This document shows, piece after piece, positions 54,942-64,000 of a stretch of 64,000 bases of DNA. Position 1 is the first letter of the stretch. Every line of letters begins with the position of its first letter. Origin of the DNA: Nereocystis luetkeana. Its lineage: Eukaryota > Sar > Phaeophyceae > Laminariales > Laminariaceae. A program made the translations under genes and the position numbers. The notes below the pieces were generated by a model, which made no database searches, was not told the origin of the DNA, and worked only from the letters and a program-made list of their open reading frames with translations. Location: contig JARUPZ010000012.1 of NCBI GenBank assembly GCA_031213475.1, positions 5,218,949 through 5,282,948 on the forward strand. Direction: 5' to 3'.

Positions 54942-57900
54942 CTACCTTGAAGAATTGGCGTTCACGCGTCCATCGTCCGCCATGTCGCGCAACGTCTCCT
55001 CCAGCGAAATGGGTAGAAGCTCCTCAGAGTTCGTCTTCAGCCTGCGCGGCGGCAGTGCCGAAAGTAGCAGCAAACAGCGGTGTCAGCGGTACCAACAAGG
55101 GCGACAGCAGCAACCAAGAGCTGCCGGGCATAATACGTCGTGCAGGGTCTGCATGGTACAGATCCAACCCAGAACACATACGAGTATGCTACCGATATAC
55201 AAAGCTCCCCTTCGGGATGTCGTTGACTTGAAATCCCGGGGGTGTCGCAAGTTGAAATTGGGGGGAGCAGCATCATCGTCAGTCATCCCTGTTCACTCCG
55301 AGATGTACACTGCTGTGTGACAGGACGAGGTTCGACGACATGTGCTGTGTTTTAACATTGTACTGCTGTTGTCTCCTAGTGAACACTGCACACACATACT
55401 ATACGAACACTGCTATTGTATTGCTGCTGTTGCTGCTGCTGCTGCTGTAATGCACACCGTGGCTGCGCGGTTGCTTTTGAAACACCGAGGAGGTGTGAGT
55501 TCGTACGAATCGTCGTCTGGCCCCTGCGCAGAATCCAATTAATTGCAACTTCAAGTATTTGTATGTGTTTATTCCTACTTCTTAGGTCGACAGGAACCAC
55601 GGCCCACATGTGCACACAGACAAAATGCGCTGTCCGTGGCCTTCGCAAAAGGCAGAGCTTGACAAACAGCTGCTGCTGTGCCGTGGCCGCCTCCGTAGAG
55701 AGCTCGAGGGACGGTGTGATCAGACATGATACAACAGCAACCACCAGCAGACAAACATATTTTCTATTTGTGGGGTCTCCTTTGTCCTGCTCGGCTCTAG
55801 CAGGTCGAAATGACCCCCCGTGGTTCTTTACCAAAATTCGCGACTCCGAAGACCCAGAGCACGCGCCACGGACCTCGGCCGGGGCGTGCAAGAGAAGAAC
55901 CGTGGCCAATCGAGAAAAGTGAACTATTCCGGCAAAATGGCAAAACGAGCTACACTGGACCATACAGATCAGGAACGTATCTTCCCCGAGGGATCTACAG
56001 CAGATCATCAGGTGGGGGTGGATCACCTATCTGAGGTTGCGGAATGGTTTTAGACGCGGCGGTCTTCAAAAGTGCGTCCAGTGACACAAGGACGGTCTGG
56101 GCATCCACACAACATGTAGAACCTAAAAAATTCTTACATCTCCGGACAAAGCGCCCCGCCATCAGCCAAAATAAAGGCGATGGGCCAAAAAAGTGCCCCT
56201 CTTGGTCGGAAACACTTCCGACAGAAAGTGCTCGTATCCCTGCGGTAGAAAGCGGCAGGTCGGGATGATGGTGGGTTTGACACACGGCCGGCTCACCTGT
56301 GCAAGTGTATGTACGCGTCCGTCCCGTACCCTTCCATGGGTCTCAGCTTCAGGCTGCCGCCGAAGTACCTCGCGTAGAGCCGGCTCAGGGGCAGGCCCAT
56401 CCCGTACCCGGCGAACGCGAAGGTCGTCCCTCGCTCGGGCTTGGGGGCTCTCAGCAGCGACGCCTCTTCCTTCAGCCTCATGCCTGCATCATCCCCCAAA
56501 CGAACACGCCCGACACGCACCCCGGACGTATGGCACGTATATGGAAGAAAATAGGGGGTGGGGTGGGGGGTTGGCGGGGAGGAGGGAGGCGGGGGGGGGG
56601 AGGAGGAGGACGCGGCGAAGGGGGACGAGGACGAGAACGAAAACGAAAACGAGAAAGAGAGAGTTTAATATAATAGAACGGGATCAAGGCGGAGTTGCAT
56701 ACCAACGCGGGTGTTAACGTGACCAATACGACCGTTACCACAACCACCACCATAATCAGCACAACGACTACAAAACCGACCCCTCCCCCCCTCCCCCCTC
56801 ATCACCACCGCCTACACCTCACCCGACATGTGGTCCAGTGGCACTCCATTGAGCTGGGCGGCGGTCGGTTTTGGCGCGGTGGAGTACATGTAGGACCACA
56901 CGTGCTGTAGCTCCGAGCGACGGATACCACCTCCCTCATCGACAATCTTGATCGTCATGTCCTCCTTGCCACGTGCAACGATTATCTGGTCGTGTATACG
57001 GTTTCACATGTGAGTAAGCTGTACATACATATCAAGGAAGAGGACGATGTGTGAAACAAAGACAGAAAAAAAACGAACAAAGAACGAACAAAAAAAGATA
57101 ACCAGCCTTAGAACCAAAACATTAAAAATAAACATACCAAGAACACCAAGAGCGGTGCCAGGCGTTTCCACAATTACGGTAGAAAGAGGGTGTCCACAAC
57201 CAGAAAGGGATGATGTGCTTTATGCTATGCGATATACCATGCACCGCGTAGCCTGCCGCAGCTGTGGCTGCCGTCGCTCTATCTCCACTTCGCCCCCCGC
57301 CCAAACGCTGCGACACAACACCGCGTGCCCAGCTGCAATTGCAACTACTGTGCGCCATACTGTTAATACCTCGCCGACCCGCCAACAAAAGCGGACCATG
57401 GGGTTTCCACGCCAAGAAAAGGGATGCCGTTGGCTCGCACCTTGACCGGGGGAAGCTTCTCGCCGGGCCTCGTGAGGCGGCCGTGCTCCACCGTGGCCCT
57501 GCAGCTGTTCTTGAGCACCTCCCTCATCATGTAGTACAGGTGGCTTGGCACGGCCGTGAAGGTATCTTCCTCTCGCCCGAACACCTTGTGGTGTATGCGT
57601 GTGCAGGTAAAAATCGATGGAAATGGGTCAAAGCATCGATCGAGATATGTAGACCAAAAGAGGTCAAAAAGCTATTAAGACACCGTAGGTGAAAACAAAT
57701 CAAAACAGATTGAAACATCTAAAGAACAGATCGAAAGAAGTTCGATAGATAACTAAGATAAATCGATGAATTACTGAATCGATCAACCCATGAATCGATA
57801 CGTCGACGGCGGAAGCTACCGGGTGCCGTTCACAGAAAAGCGAGGTTGAAGAACCACGACGGCGGAAGCTACCGGGTGCCGTTCACACAAAAGCGAGGTC

Positions 57901-58876
57901 GAAGAACCACGAGCGTACCAAGCCTGCACGCCAACAACGATATCAGGACCGATACCTGTACCGATACCATTGCAGGAGCCGAAAACGATGCTGACGGTGT
58001 CAACCGTTACAATACCCAAGACTTAACACCAACGCCAACACCAATGGCAAGACCAATACTGGTCTCAAACAACAAACCCAACGCTAACGCCACCATCAGC
58101 ACCACCACCAACATCCACACTAGCACCATCACCACTACCATCAACACCACCACCACCGCTTTGAACAACACCGCCAACGTCTTCCACCAACACTAACACC
58201 GCCAACGTCTTCACCACCACTACCGACTCCACTTCCCGTACTACAGTACCCCCAACACGGCAGTAAAACCCCGAATCGCCACTCCCACTACCCACCACCA
58301 CCATCACACACCAACAGCACCATCACCACGACCACCATCAACACCATCACAACCACTTTGAACAGCAACACCGCCAACGTCGTCACCAGCACTAACACCG
58401 CCAACGTCTTCACCAACACTAACACCGCCAACGTCTTCACCAACTCTAACACCGCCAACATCACCACCACTACCAACACCACCGCCCAAAATACAGCACC
58501 ACCAACACGACCGTATCCCCGAATCGCCACTCCCACTACTCACCACCACCACCATCACACACCAACAGCACCAATAGCACATCACCACCAGGCCCAACAC
58601 CTACCAACAGCCCAATACACCATACCCACCAACACCACCCAGACAGGGGAGTCATACCTCGATGGGAGGGGCCGTACCCATATGGAACCGGCACAGGCGG
58701 TCGACGTCAGCGGCCGCCGTCCAGGCCACCTAAACGCGAGATATGTCAATAATTGGGAACGAAACAAAACACGGCCGTGCACATGTTCAGTGGTCGCGTG
58801 CACCCTTTGAAGAAAAAAAAACAGACACGCAAAACACACGCGTCGGTCAGAGCGTAAAATCACGTCATACCCGCAG

Positions 58877-58909
<33 letters not shown>

Positions 58910-58995
58910 TAGCAGCAGTAGCACTACAGTAATATCTGCAGCAACAGCAACAGCAACAACAACAACAACAACAACAAAAACGACAACAACAACAA

Positions 58996-59026
<31 letters not shown>

Positions 59027-61947
59027 AGCAACAGTAGCAGCATTGACAGCAGCAACATCCGCCGCAGCAGCAGCAGCGACCAGCACACAGAAAAAAGCCA
59101 GGACAAGCCTCAGCGCCAAAACTGGCAGCGACTAATTCTACTGCTGCTGTCCGATAGGACCCTCCACAACAACCCCCCCCCTCCGTCCCTCCCCACCACC
59201 CCGCCGAAAAAAAGCCTATTTGTAACACCGTACCGCTATCTCACCAGCACGGGCGAGCACTTCGACTGGATTACCCCGGAAAATCCCGGCTTGTTGTTTT
59301 TGCTACTGATGTACGTGTCCACCAGGAATCGGAGGCTTATCCTGGAGATGAAGAAGTTATCGAGGATGCGGTCGATGCGGTGTCGCTGGATGACTCCGAC
59401 CTGCCCCCTGTGTCGTTTCGTCCGCCAATCAACGTGCACAGCGTGTCCGTAGGTAGGTATACAGCACGGTGTAAGCGAGCATTGGTAGGTTGGTTGGTTG
59501 GTTGGTTGGTTGGTAAATACTTGGCTGAGTTGTTTAGTGTGATTGATTGATCGGACTGGTGTCATTTGTTTGACAGGATTGGTTGGTTGATAGATTGATT
59601 GGCTCGTTGATTGGATTGGTTGATGTATTGATTGGTTGGTTGGTTGGTTGGTTTCTCGGTTGGTTGGTTAACCGATCTATACATTGCTGCATCGATTGGT
59701 CGACTTGACTGGCTGGTCGAGAGATTATCGTCCAGCTTAATGATTGAAGCGAGTGGACAGTGTCTCTCCCCCCCCCACTCACGGCAATCCAGTCCCTGTA
59801 CTCAAAATGCCACAAGCACCATACCTTGCTACCTCTGAGGCATAGGGAGGGGAGGGAAGGAGGGGGGGGGGGTGTACTCGATAGGAGAGATGTATTCGAT
59901 CTCATGCATGGCCGTAATCGTATGACCATAGACCCTCGAATCCCTTCAACGCCGAGACCGAGCATGTCGGGTTTTCACCGACCAGAGAGACATTGCTTGC
60001 ACCAAGCGCGAAGCGCCGTGAGGTGTCTGGCGAGTCGCATGAAGGGTGAGCTGCATCCTCCTAAGAACCACTTTTGAGGCGGACTTGCATATGCATGACA
60101 GCTTCAATAAGTTGATTCAATTTCCGGTGTAGGCATTTCCGGAGACAGCAATGGGAGTACTATGTGACTGCCTCTTGGGTGCCTTACCATAAACAACGTG
60201 ATACAATCATTCCCACTTGTGCGGAGTGAAGGTTGTTCACCTCGCACGAACGATCTAACTCGGCAACCAGCTGTGACCGACCGCCAAAAAAAGAGCAAAC
60301 AAAAAGAAAGCGGTACCCTGGTTGTCTAGCTCACGTAGTGAGCGGCATGTTTTACAGTGTCGCTGCCAACCGACGCCAACCCAACCAATATATAATAGGG
60401 GGAGGGGGGGGGGGGCGTACTCATTTGTTGACTACCTTAGTCATTTGACCATTGACCACGCACCCCTTTCAAGGAAGAGACGGAACACAGGCGGGGGGGG
60501 GGGGGGGGGGGGGTCAAGGACACATAAAAAAAGAAGCAATACCTGGGACTATACACACGAATATTAGAGGCTAAATACTAAGAAAACACAAGCGCGTCTC
60601 GCTATTACGGGGGGGCATAGTTAACAGGACCAAATATTGTTAGTAAAAATGGTTAAACATATAGGTTTTTATGTGTACCATAGGTCCTGTTAACTATGGT
60701 CCCCCGTAATAGCTTTGACTCCACTCTTGACTATTCTCAGTAGGCCGAGTCACCTCTGTCGCAGTTCCAGCACCCCGCGGCTCAACGCCTGCGGCACGCT
60801 CGTGTGATTCATCAGCAGCGACGACAAAAACTTCGAGAACTCCTCATCCCCGTCGTTCCCCGTCGGTACGGGGTACTCCACCAGCTGCCGCATGATGCGA
60901 GCGTACCACCTGTTCGCGTGCGTGAGAGAGGGGGGGCGGGATATCGGGGGAGGCGGAAGGGGGAAGGGAGGAGGCGGGAGAGGGGGGGGGGGGGGGAGGG
61001 GGTGTACTCGATACGAGATATGTACTCGATCTCATGCATGGCCGTAGTCGTATGACCATAGACCCTCGCATACCTACAACGCCGGGGGAGGGGGGGGGGT
61101 GTACTCGATATCACGCATGACCGTAGTGGTGTGACCATAGACGGGGGGGTTGTATGGTTGTACGTACGTTGCTCTCTGCGTAGTATGTGTCTCTGTGCCT
61201 CCCTCTCTCTGACTGCTGTGCCACGGTTCTTCTTCTGTCTCTGCCTCCTGTCTATTCTCCCTCCTCTTCCCTTTTCTCTCTGTTGGACAGCTTCTAAGCT
61301 ACCGGTTTTTCTTCACCTGACTTCGCCGGTGTCAGAACCTGTCCCTGGTGTACACGTGGTAACAATATATATAGCAGCTCATGTGTCTCTATGTCTTGTC
61401 GGTCTTGCTGTTTGTCCGCCTGACGAGACCATCCAATACCAATACCTATCGTTCTACCAGTCTACTACCTATGATACCTGCGTATCTGTCCATTTGTCTG
61501 TACCTCCCCCTCCCTCCCTCCTCCCTCCCTCCCTCCCTCCCTCCCTCTCTCCCTCTCTCCCTCCCTCCCTCCCGAGTCCGTCTCGCAAGCGGTTCTTTCT
61601 AGGATGCAGCTCAACCTTCATGCGACCCGCCAAATACCCCACGGCGCCTCGCGCATGGTGCAGGAAAATGTCTGCCTGGTCGGTGAAGACCCGACGTGCT
61701 CCGTCCCGGTTTTGTAGGGGTGCGAGGGTCTATCGTTATACGACTACGGCCATGCATGATAGTGAATACACCCCGTCCCACCCCCTTCCCTCCCTCCCCT
61801 CGCTTCCCCTTATCTCCCCTACCTTCACACCATCTCTCCTCCCCTTCCCATTTCTTACCCAGCCGCCTCGATGACCGGGGCGGTCTCAGACAGGCCGTAC
61901 GGTAGATGCCGAAGCTCCAGCGCTCTCTTGGCGAACCGAATGGGGAC
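54942..61947 (-). CDS. PDK: pyruvate dehydrogenase kinase family protein kinase (N-terminal exon missing)
   Basis: PDK/BCKDK enzymes phosphorylate and switch off mitochondrial 2-oxoacid dehydrogenase complexes. They are GHKL-fold Ser kinases. Minus-strand exons: 61947-61859 ([20 protein letters not shown]), 60909-60754 ([15 protein letters not shown] ... GVLELRQ), 59407-59245 ([29 protein letters not shown]), 58729-58658 ([20 protein letters not shown]), 57584-57441 (N-box EVLKNSCRA), 56985-56823 (G1 box [14 protein letters not shown]), 56483-56297 (G2 box [25 protein letters not shown]) and 55041-54942 ([12 protein letters not shown] to stop). All eight junctions agree in phase, all introns are GT-AG, and 357 residues are covered. 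The ATP-binding motifs are intact, so the gene looks functional. IQSK stands where plant PDKs usually have IHTK. The STAP/GYGTDA words favour PDK over BCKDK. The first exon (presequence and first helix) must lie above 61947, perhaps outside the window. Confidence 0.92.
57803..57914. repeat. 58-bp tandem duplication
   Basis: GACGGCGGAAGCTACCGGGT ... GAAGAACCAC occurs twice in a row in a PDK intron, with only a few differences. Confidence 0.8.
58010..59080. repeat. CACCAA/ACCACC and CAGCAA arrays in PDK introns
   Basis: 58010-58640 is an ACCACCAACACC-type array with a repeated ~130-bp block (CACCAACACTAACACCGCCA; CCCCGAATCGCCACTCCC). 58865-59080 is CAG/CAA repeat. Exon 58658-58729 sits between them. 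Confidence 0.75.
59868..60400 (-). repeat. R1 dispersed repeat, full-length copy
   Basis: Reverse orientation, from the G run and GTGTACTCGATAGGAGAG (doubled-end subfamily) to CGACGCCAACCCAACC and an AT-rich end. It lies in the PDK intron between exons at 59407 and 60754. An R2 end follows at 60400-60480. Confidence 0.88.
60602..60712. mobile_element. MITE (family ATTACGGGGG), copy 4
   Basis: The terminal repeats CTATTACGGGGG and CCCCCGTAATAG are intact and the inner repeats are GTTAACAGGACC and GGTCCTGTTAAC. It is the best-preserved copy and ends 42 bp from the PDK exon at 60754. Confidence 0.88.
61005..61148 (-). repeat. R1 dispersed repeat, two nested terminal fragments
   Basis: Two reverse-oriented R1 ends lie back to back: one with the doubled GTGTACTCGATACGAGATAT end, then after a new G run a second GTGTACTCGATATCACGCAT. 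One copy landed in or beside another. Confidence 0.75.
61574..61785 (+). repeat. R1 dispersed repeat, 5'-truncated copy
   Basis: It starts at GTCCGTCTCGCAAGCGGTTC, directly after a CCCT microsatellite (61505-61573), and ends in AGTGAATACACCCCG. Confidence 0.8.
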
Positions 61948-64000
61948 CTGTCAGGCGGACAGACGAACGACGGAACGAGCGGGGATACCGACGAAGATAG
62001 ATACCGAACCAAGAACCGGATGAGACACCGACTGACAGAGACAACACATGAGAAACCGACGGAGAGATCAACGGAGATACCGAACGGGAAACATGGTTTT
62101 AAATACCAAAGAAAACGGACTATAAACCGACTGACATATCGTACCTACGGAGATATTAACATATAAGTAGATACCAACGGAGAAAACGGATGATGAGCCG
62201 ACGGATTCTTCGACGGAGATACCGAAGGAGAAACCGAATGAACAAATGACAAGTAACCCGACTGAGGAACCGACGGAAAAATCAACGAAAATACCGAAGG
62301 AGAAAAACGACGGACAGAACGAATGAGAAACCTACGGAGAAATAAATGGTCGAAAACTCTGAATGATAAACCGAATGAAAACATAACGAAGGAACCGAAT
62401 GGCATACCGGTGGGCATAACACACCGAGAGACCGAACGACAAACCGGATAATAAAACCACACGTCGGACAGATCACGTTATATCTTCCTTTGAAGGTAGA
62501 TCATCTAGATCTTAACCTGCCGTTAGGATATGCTGCGCAGGATCTGTACAGTACAGTACAGACCCACCCCCCCAAGGAAACATGCCTCACTGTAGATCAT
62601 GCAGGTTATACGGCTCCCACCCGGCAACATGGGCTAAATCATACCGATCATACCGATCATACAGATCATACAGATCAGGAATATATGTATCTGCCCTGAA
62701 AGATCTAGATCATGAACTGTAGATGATCTGCCCGCAGTGTGAGTCTTTCAGGTACGGTTACCTCGTGCTGAGCTTACGTCGGCAGCTATTATTCTGTTTC
62801 TATTTCACAAAACAAAGCGGGGGCGTCATCCTTGAGCATTGAAGTTCGAAACTATTTTGGGGTTACCAGTAGTTAATTTCATTTTATCGTTTTCGAGTCT
62901 TAAGACCTGAGTCCACAAAAAAACGTGGGAGCCGGCTTTGGGGGTTGAAATCGCAGACGCTGACGTCACTAGTGCCAAGTTTACGTAACACTACCGTTGA
63001 TGCCCCAGGCCTCGCATAACCAGCCGAACATTTCGTAATAAATACCAAATGAGAAGGTTCCCCTCCGGGACGTGCCTAAGGGAGTAGCGCAAGAACGAAT
63101 TGTGATATTGTATCATACGCACATGAGTCTGATGTCTATGATTCTTGGGTGTGCCTCAGGCAAAAAACACAAACGTCGGGAATGCAAGGACATTTGAGGT
63201 ATTCATATTTTATCCCAACGATCCTTATATTTCCGTCCAGCGTGTGCGTGGATAAGTAGGAGCAAAGAGAGGTAGATGGTGGATAACGGACCGCAGGCTC
63301 CGATAAACACAACCAGCCACAGCAGAACAGCGCATATGGGTGTGTTGCACACGCACGGCGTATGGGCGGCAGCGTTGTAACGTTGTGCTCTGTGCATGTA
63401 GTCTGTTGTCTACCTGGTACATGGCTGGGCTGTGTGATCATGAGAGCCTGGGGAGAAAAGCAGACAACCTTTCACCGGTACGTACGTACCAGGCACAAAA
63501 TAATGCATTTCGTACTGAAACCAGGGAAATCGTCTTGTCCACTCCCGCCGAAAAAAACACTTTGGGGCTTGCCACGCGCTCCAGAGGGCAAGGATCGCGC
63601 CCGGACCTCGACCGATGTGTCCGGACGTGCTCCCCGTGTCGACTACTTAGCGTTTTGCCCAAAAGTGCTCGTACAAAGAGATACGTTCGAAAAAGTACGA
63701 ACATTTCACAAACATAACTGTATCAGGTACCAGGCACATATCAACAGAAGTACCGCAGAACATATCTAGACTTGAAGTGCAGCAGCATTTTTTTTTATAT
63801 AACTACTGAATCATATTATTATGCGCCGCCGGGTGTCTTGTCTTGCACCTAATGTCAGCCCTAAAAAATAGTTTCCTCACGTACAGAAGTTTCGCACGAT
63901 AGTCGGGCAAAAAAATCAATTCCAAAAAAATGTCGCACGTCCTGCAGCTTAGGCTCCTTCTAATCGAAGAGCTTTTTTTTCCCATAATTTCCGAAGTTTG
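61948..64000. other. upstream region of PDK, minisatellites, no recognised exon
   Basis: 61960-62460 is a degenerate array of ACCGACGGAGAGATACCGAA-type units. 62640-62690 holds five 10-base units ATACCGATCA/ATACAGATCA. From 62700 to 64000 the DNA is unique-looking, with no PDK-like N-terminal exon that I can see; short frames there carry no recognisable motif. Confidence 0.5.

Noticed and set aside
54942..55041. Stand-alone small gene at this position
   Set aside because: Its phase and the [10 protein letters not shown] words fit the C-terminal PDK exon exactly after the donor at 56297.
58860..59228. Cysteine-rich 122-residue protein on the minus strand
   Set aside because: It is the translation of TGC/TGT repeats antisense to the CAG/CAA array in a PDK intron.
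1..64000. CRISPR arrays, prophage or bacterial operons
   Set aside because: No spaced direct repeats of that kind, no Shine-Dalgarno-led gene strings, and all recognised genes are eukaryotic; all but the single-exon RING gene are split by introns.

Overview
The window is nuclear DNA of a complex, intron-rich eukaryote. Every recognisable gene is split by spliceosomal introns, coding runs are full of Ala/Ser/Gly/Asp/Glu homopolymers, and the rest is packed with G/C runs, microsatellites, minisatellites, MITEs, SINEs, foldback elements and a decayed LINE. The gene set (lipin, ATG101, pyruvate dehydrogenase kinase, mitochondrial carrier, MDM2-type RING protein), the long introns and the base composition suggest an alga of the stramenopile type, perhaps a brown alga. 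That assignment is inference only. There are no bacterial operons, rRNA genes or CRISPR arrays.

Layout. (1) 1-2987, plus: the 3' end of a lipin/phosphatidate phosphatase gene, ending in a WREP motif and an acidic tail that runs into a tandem repeat. (2) 2988-9382: low-complexity intergenic DNA. (3) 9383-11644, minus: a single-exon 753-residue protein with a C-terminal MDM2-type C2H2C4 RING. (4) 11645-20178: repeats, a tRNA-derived SINE and one orphan exon candidate. (5) 20221-24386, minus: ATG101, rebuilt from five exons; its first and last exons were not found. (6) 24387-26807: a second SINE copy and many TACCAGGTA motifs. (7) 26808-47417, plus: a complete six-exon mitochondrial (SLC25) carrier of 401 residues. 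Its first intron is 14.5 kb and holds a foldback element, TIR elements, a 480-bp palindrome and a LINE reverse transcriptase pseudogene. (8) 47418-54941: repeats only. (9) 54942-61947, minus: eight exons of a pyruvate dehydrogenase kinase-type protein kinase, complete at the C-terminus but lacking its N-terminal exon. (10) 61948-64000: minisatellites with no recognisable gene.

The carrier and the PDK would both act in mitochondria, lipin in glycerolipid synthesis, ATG101 in autophagy initiation and the RING protein probably in ubiquitin ligation. They share no operon-like logic.

The most unusual signal is a class of very short insertions flanked by TA on both sides (TA-CCAGG-TA and its complement, TA-CAGCAG-TA, TA-CCGG-TA, TA-CTATT..AATAG-TA). 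They occur dozens of times. At several places, comparison with sister repeat copies, or with the LINE reading frame, shows that they really are insertions. They look like excision footprints of TA-targeting DNA transposons. A second unusual signal is an abundant dispersed repeat (called R1 here) whose copies nearly all keep a poly(C) end and are truncated at the other end.
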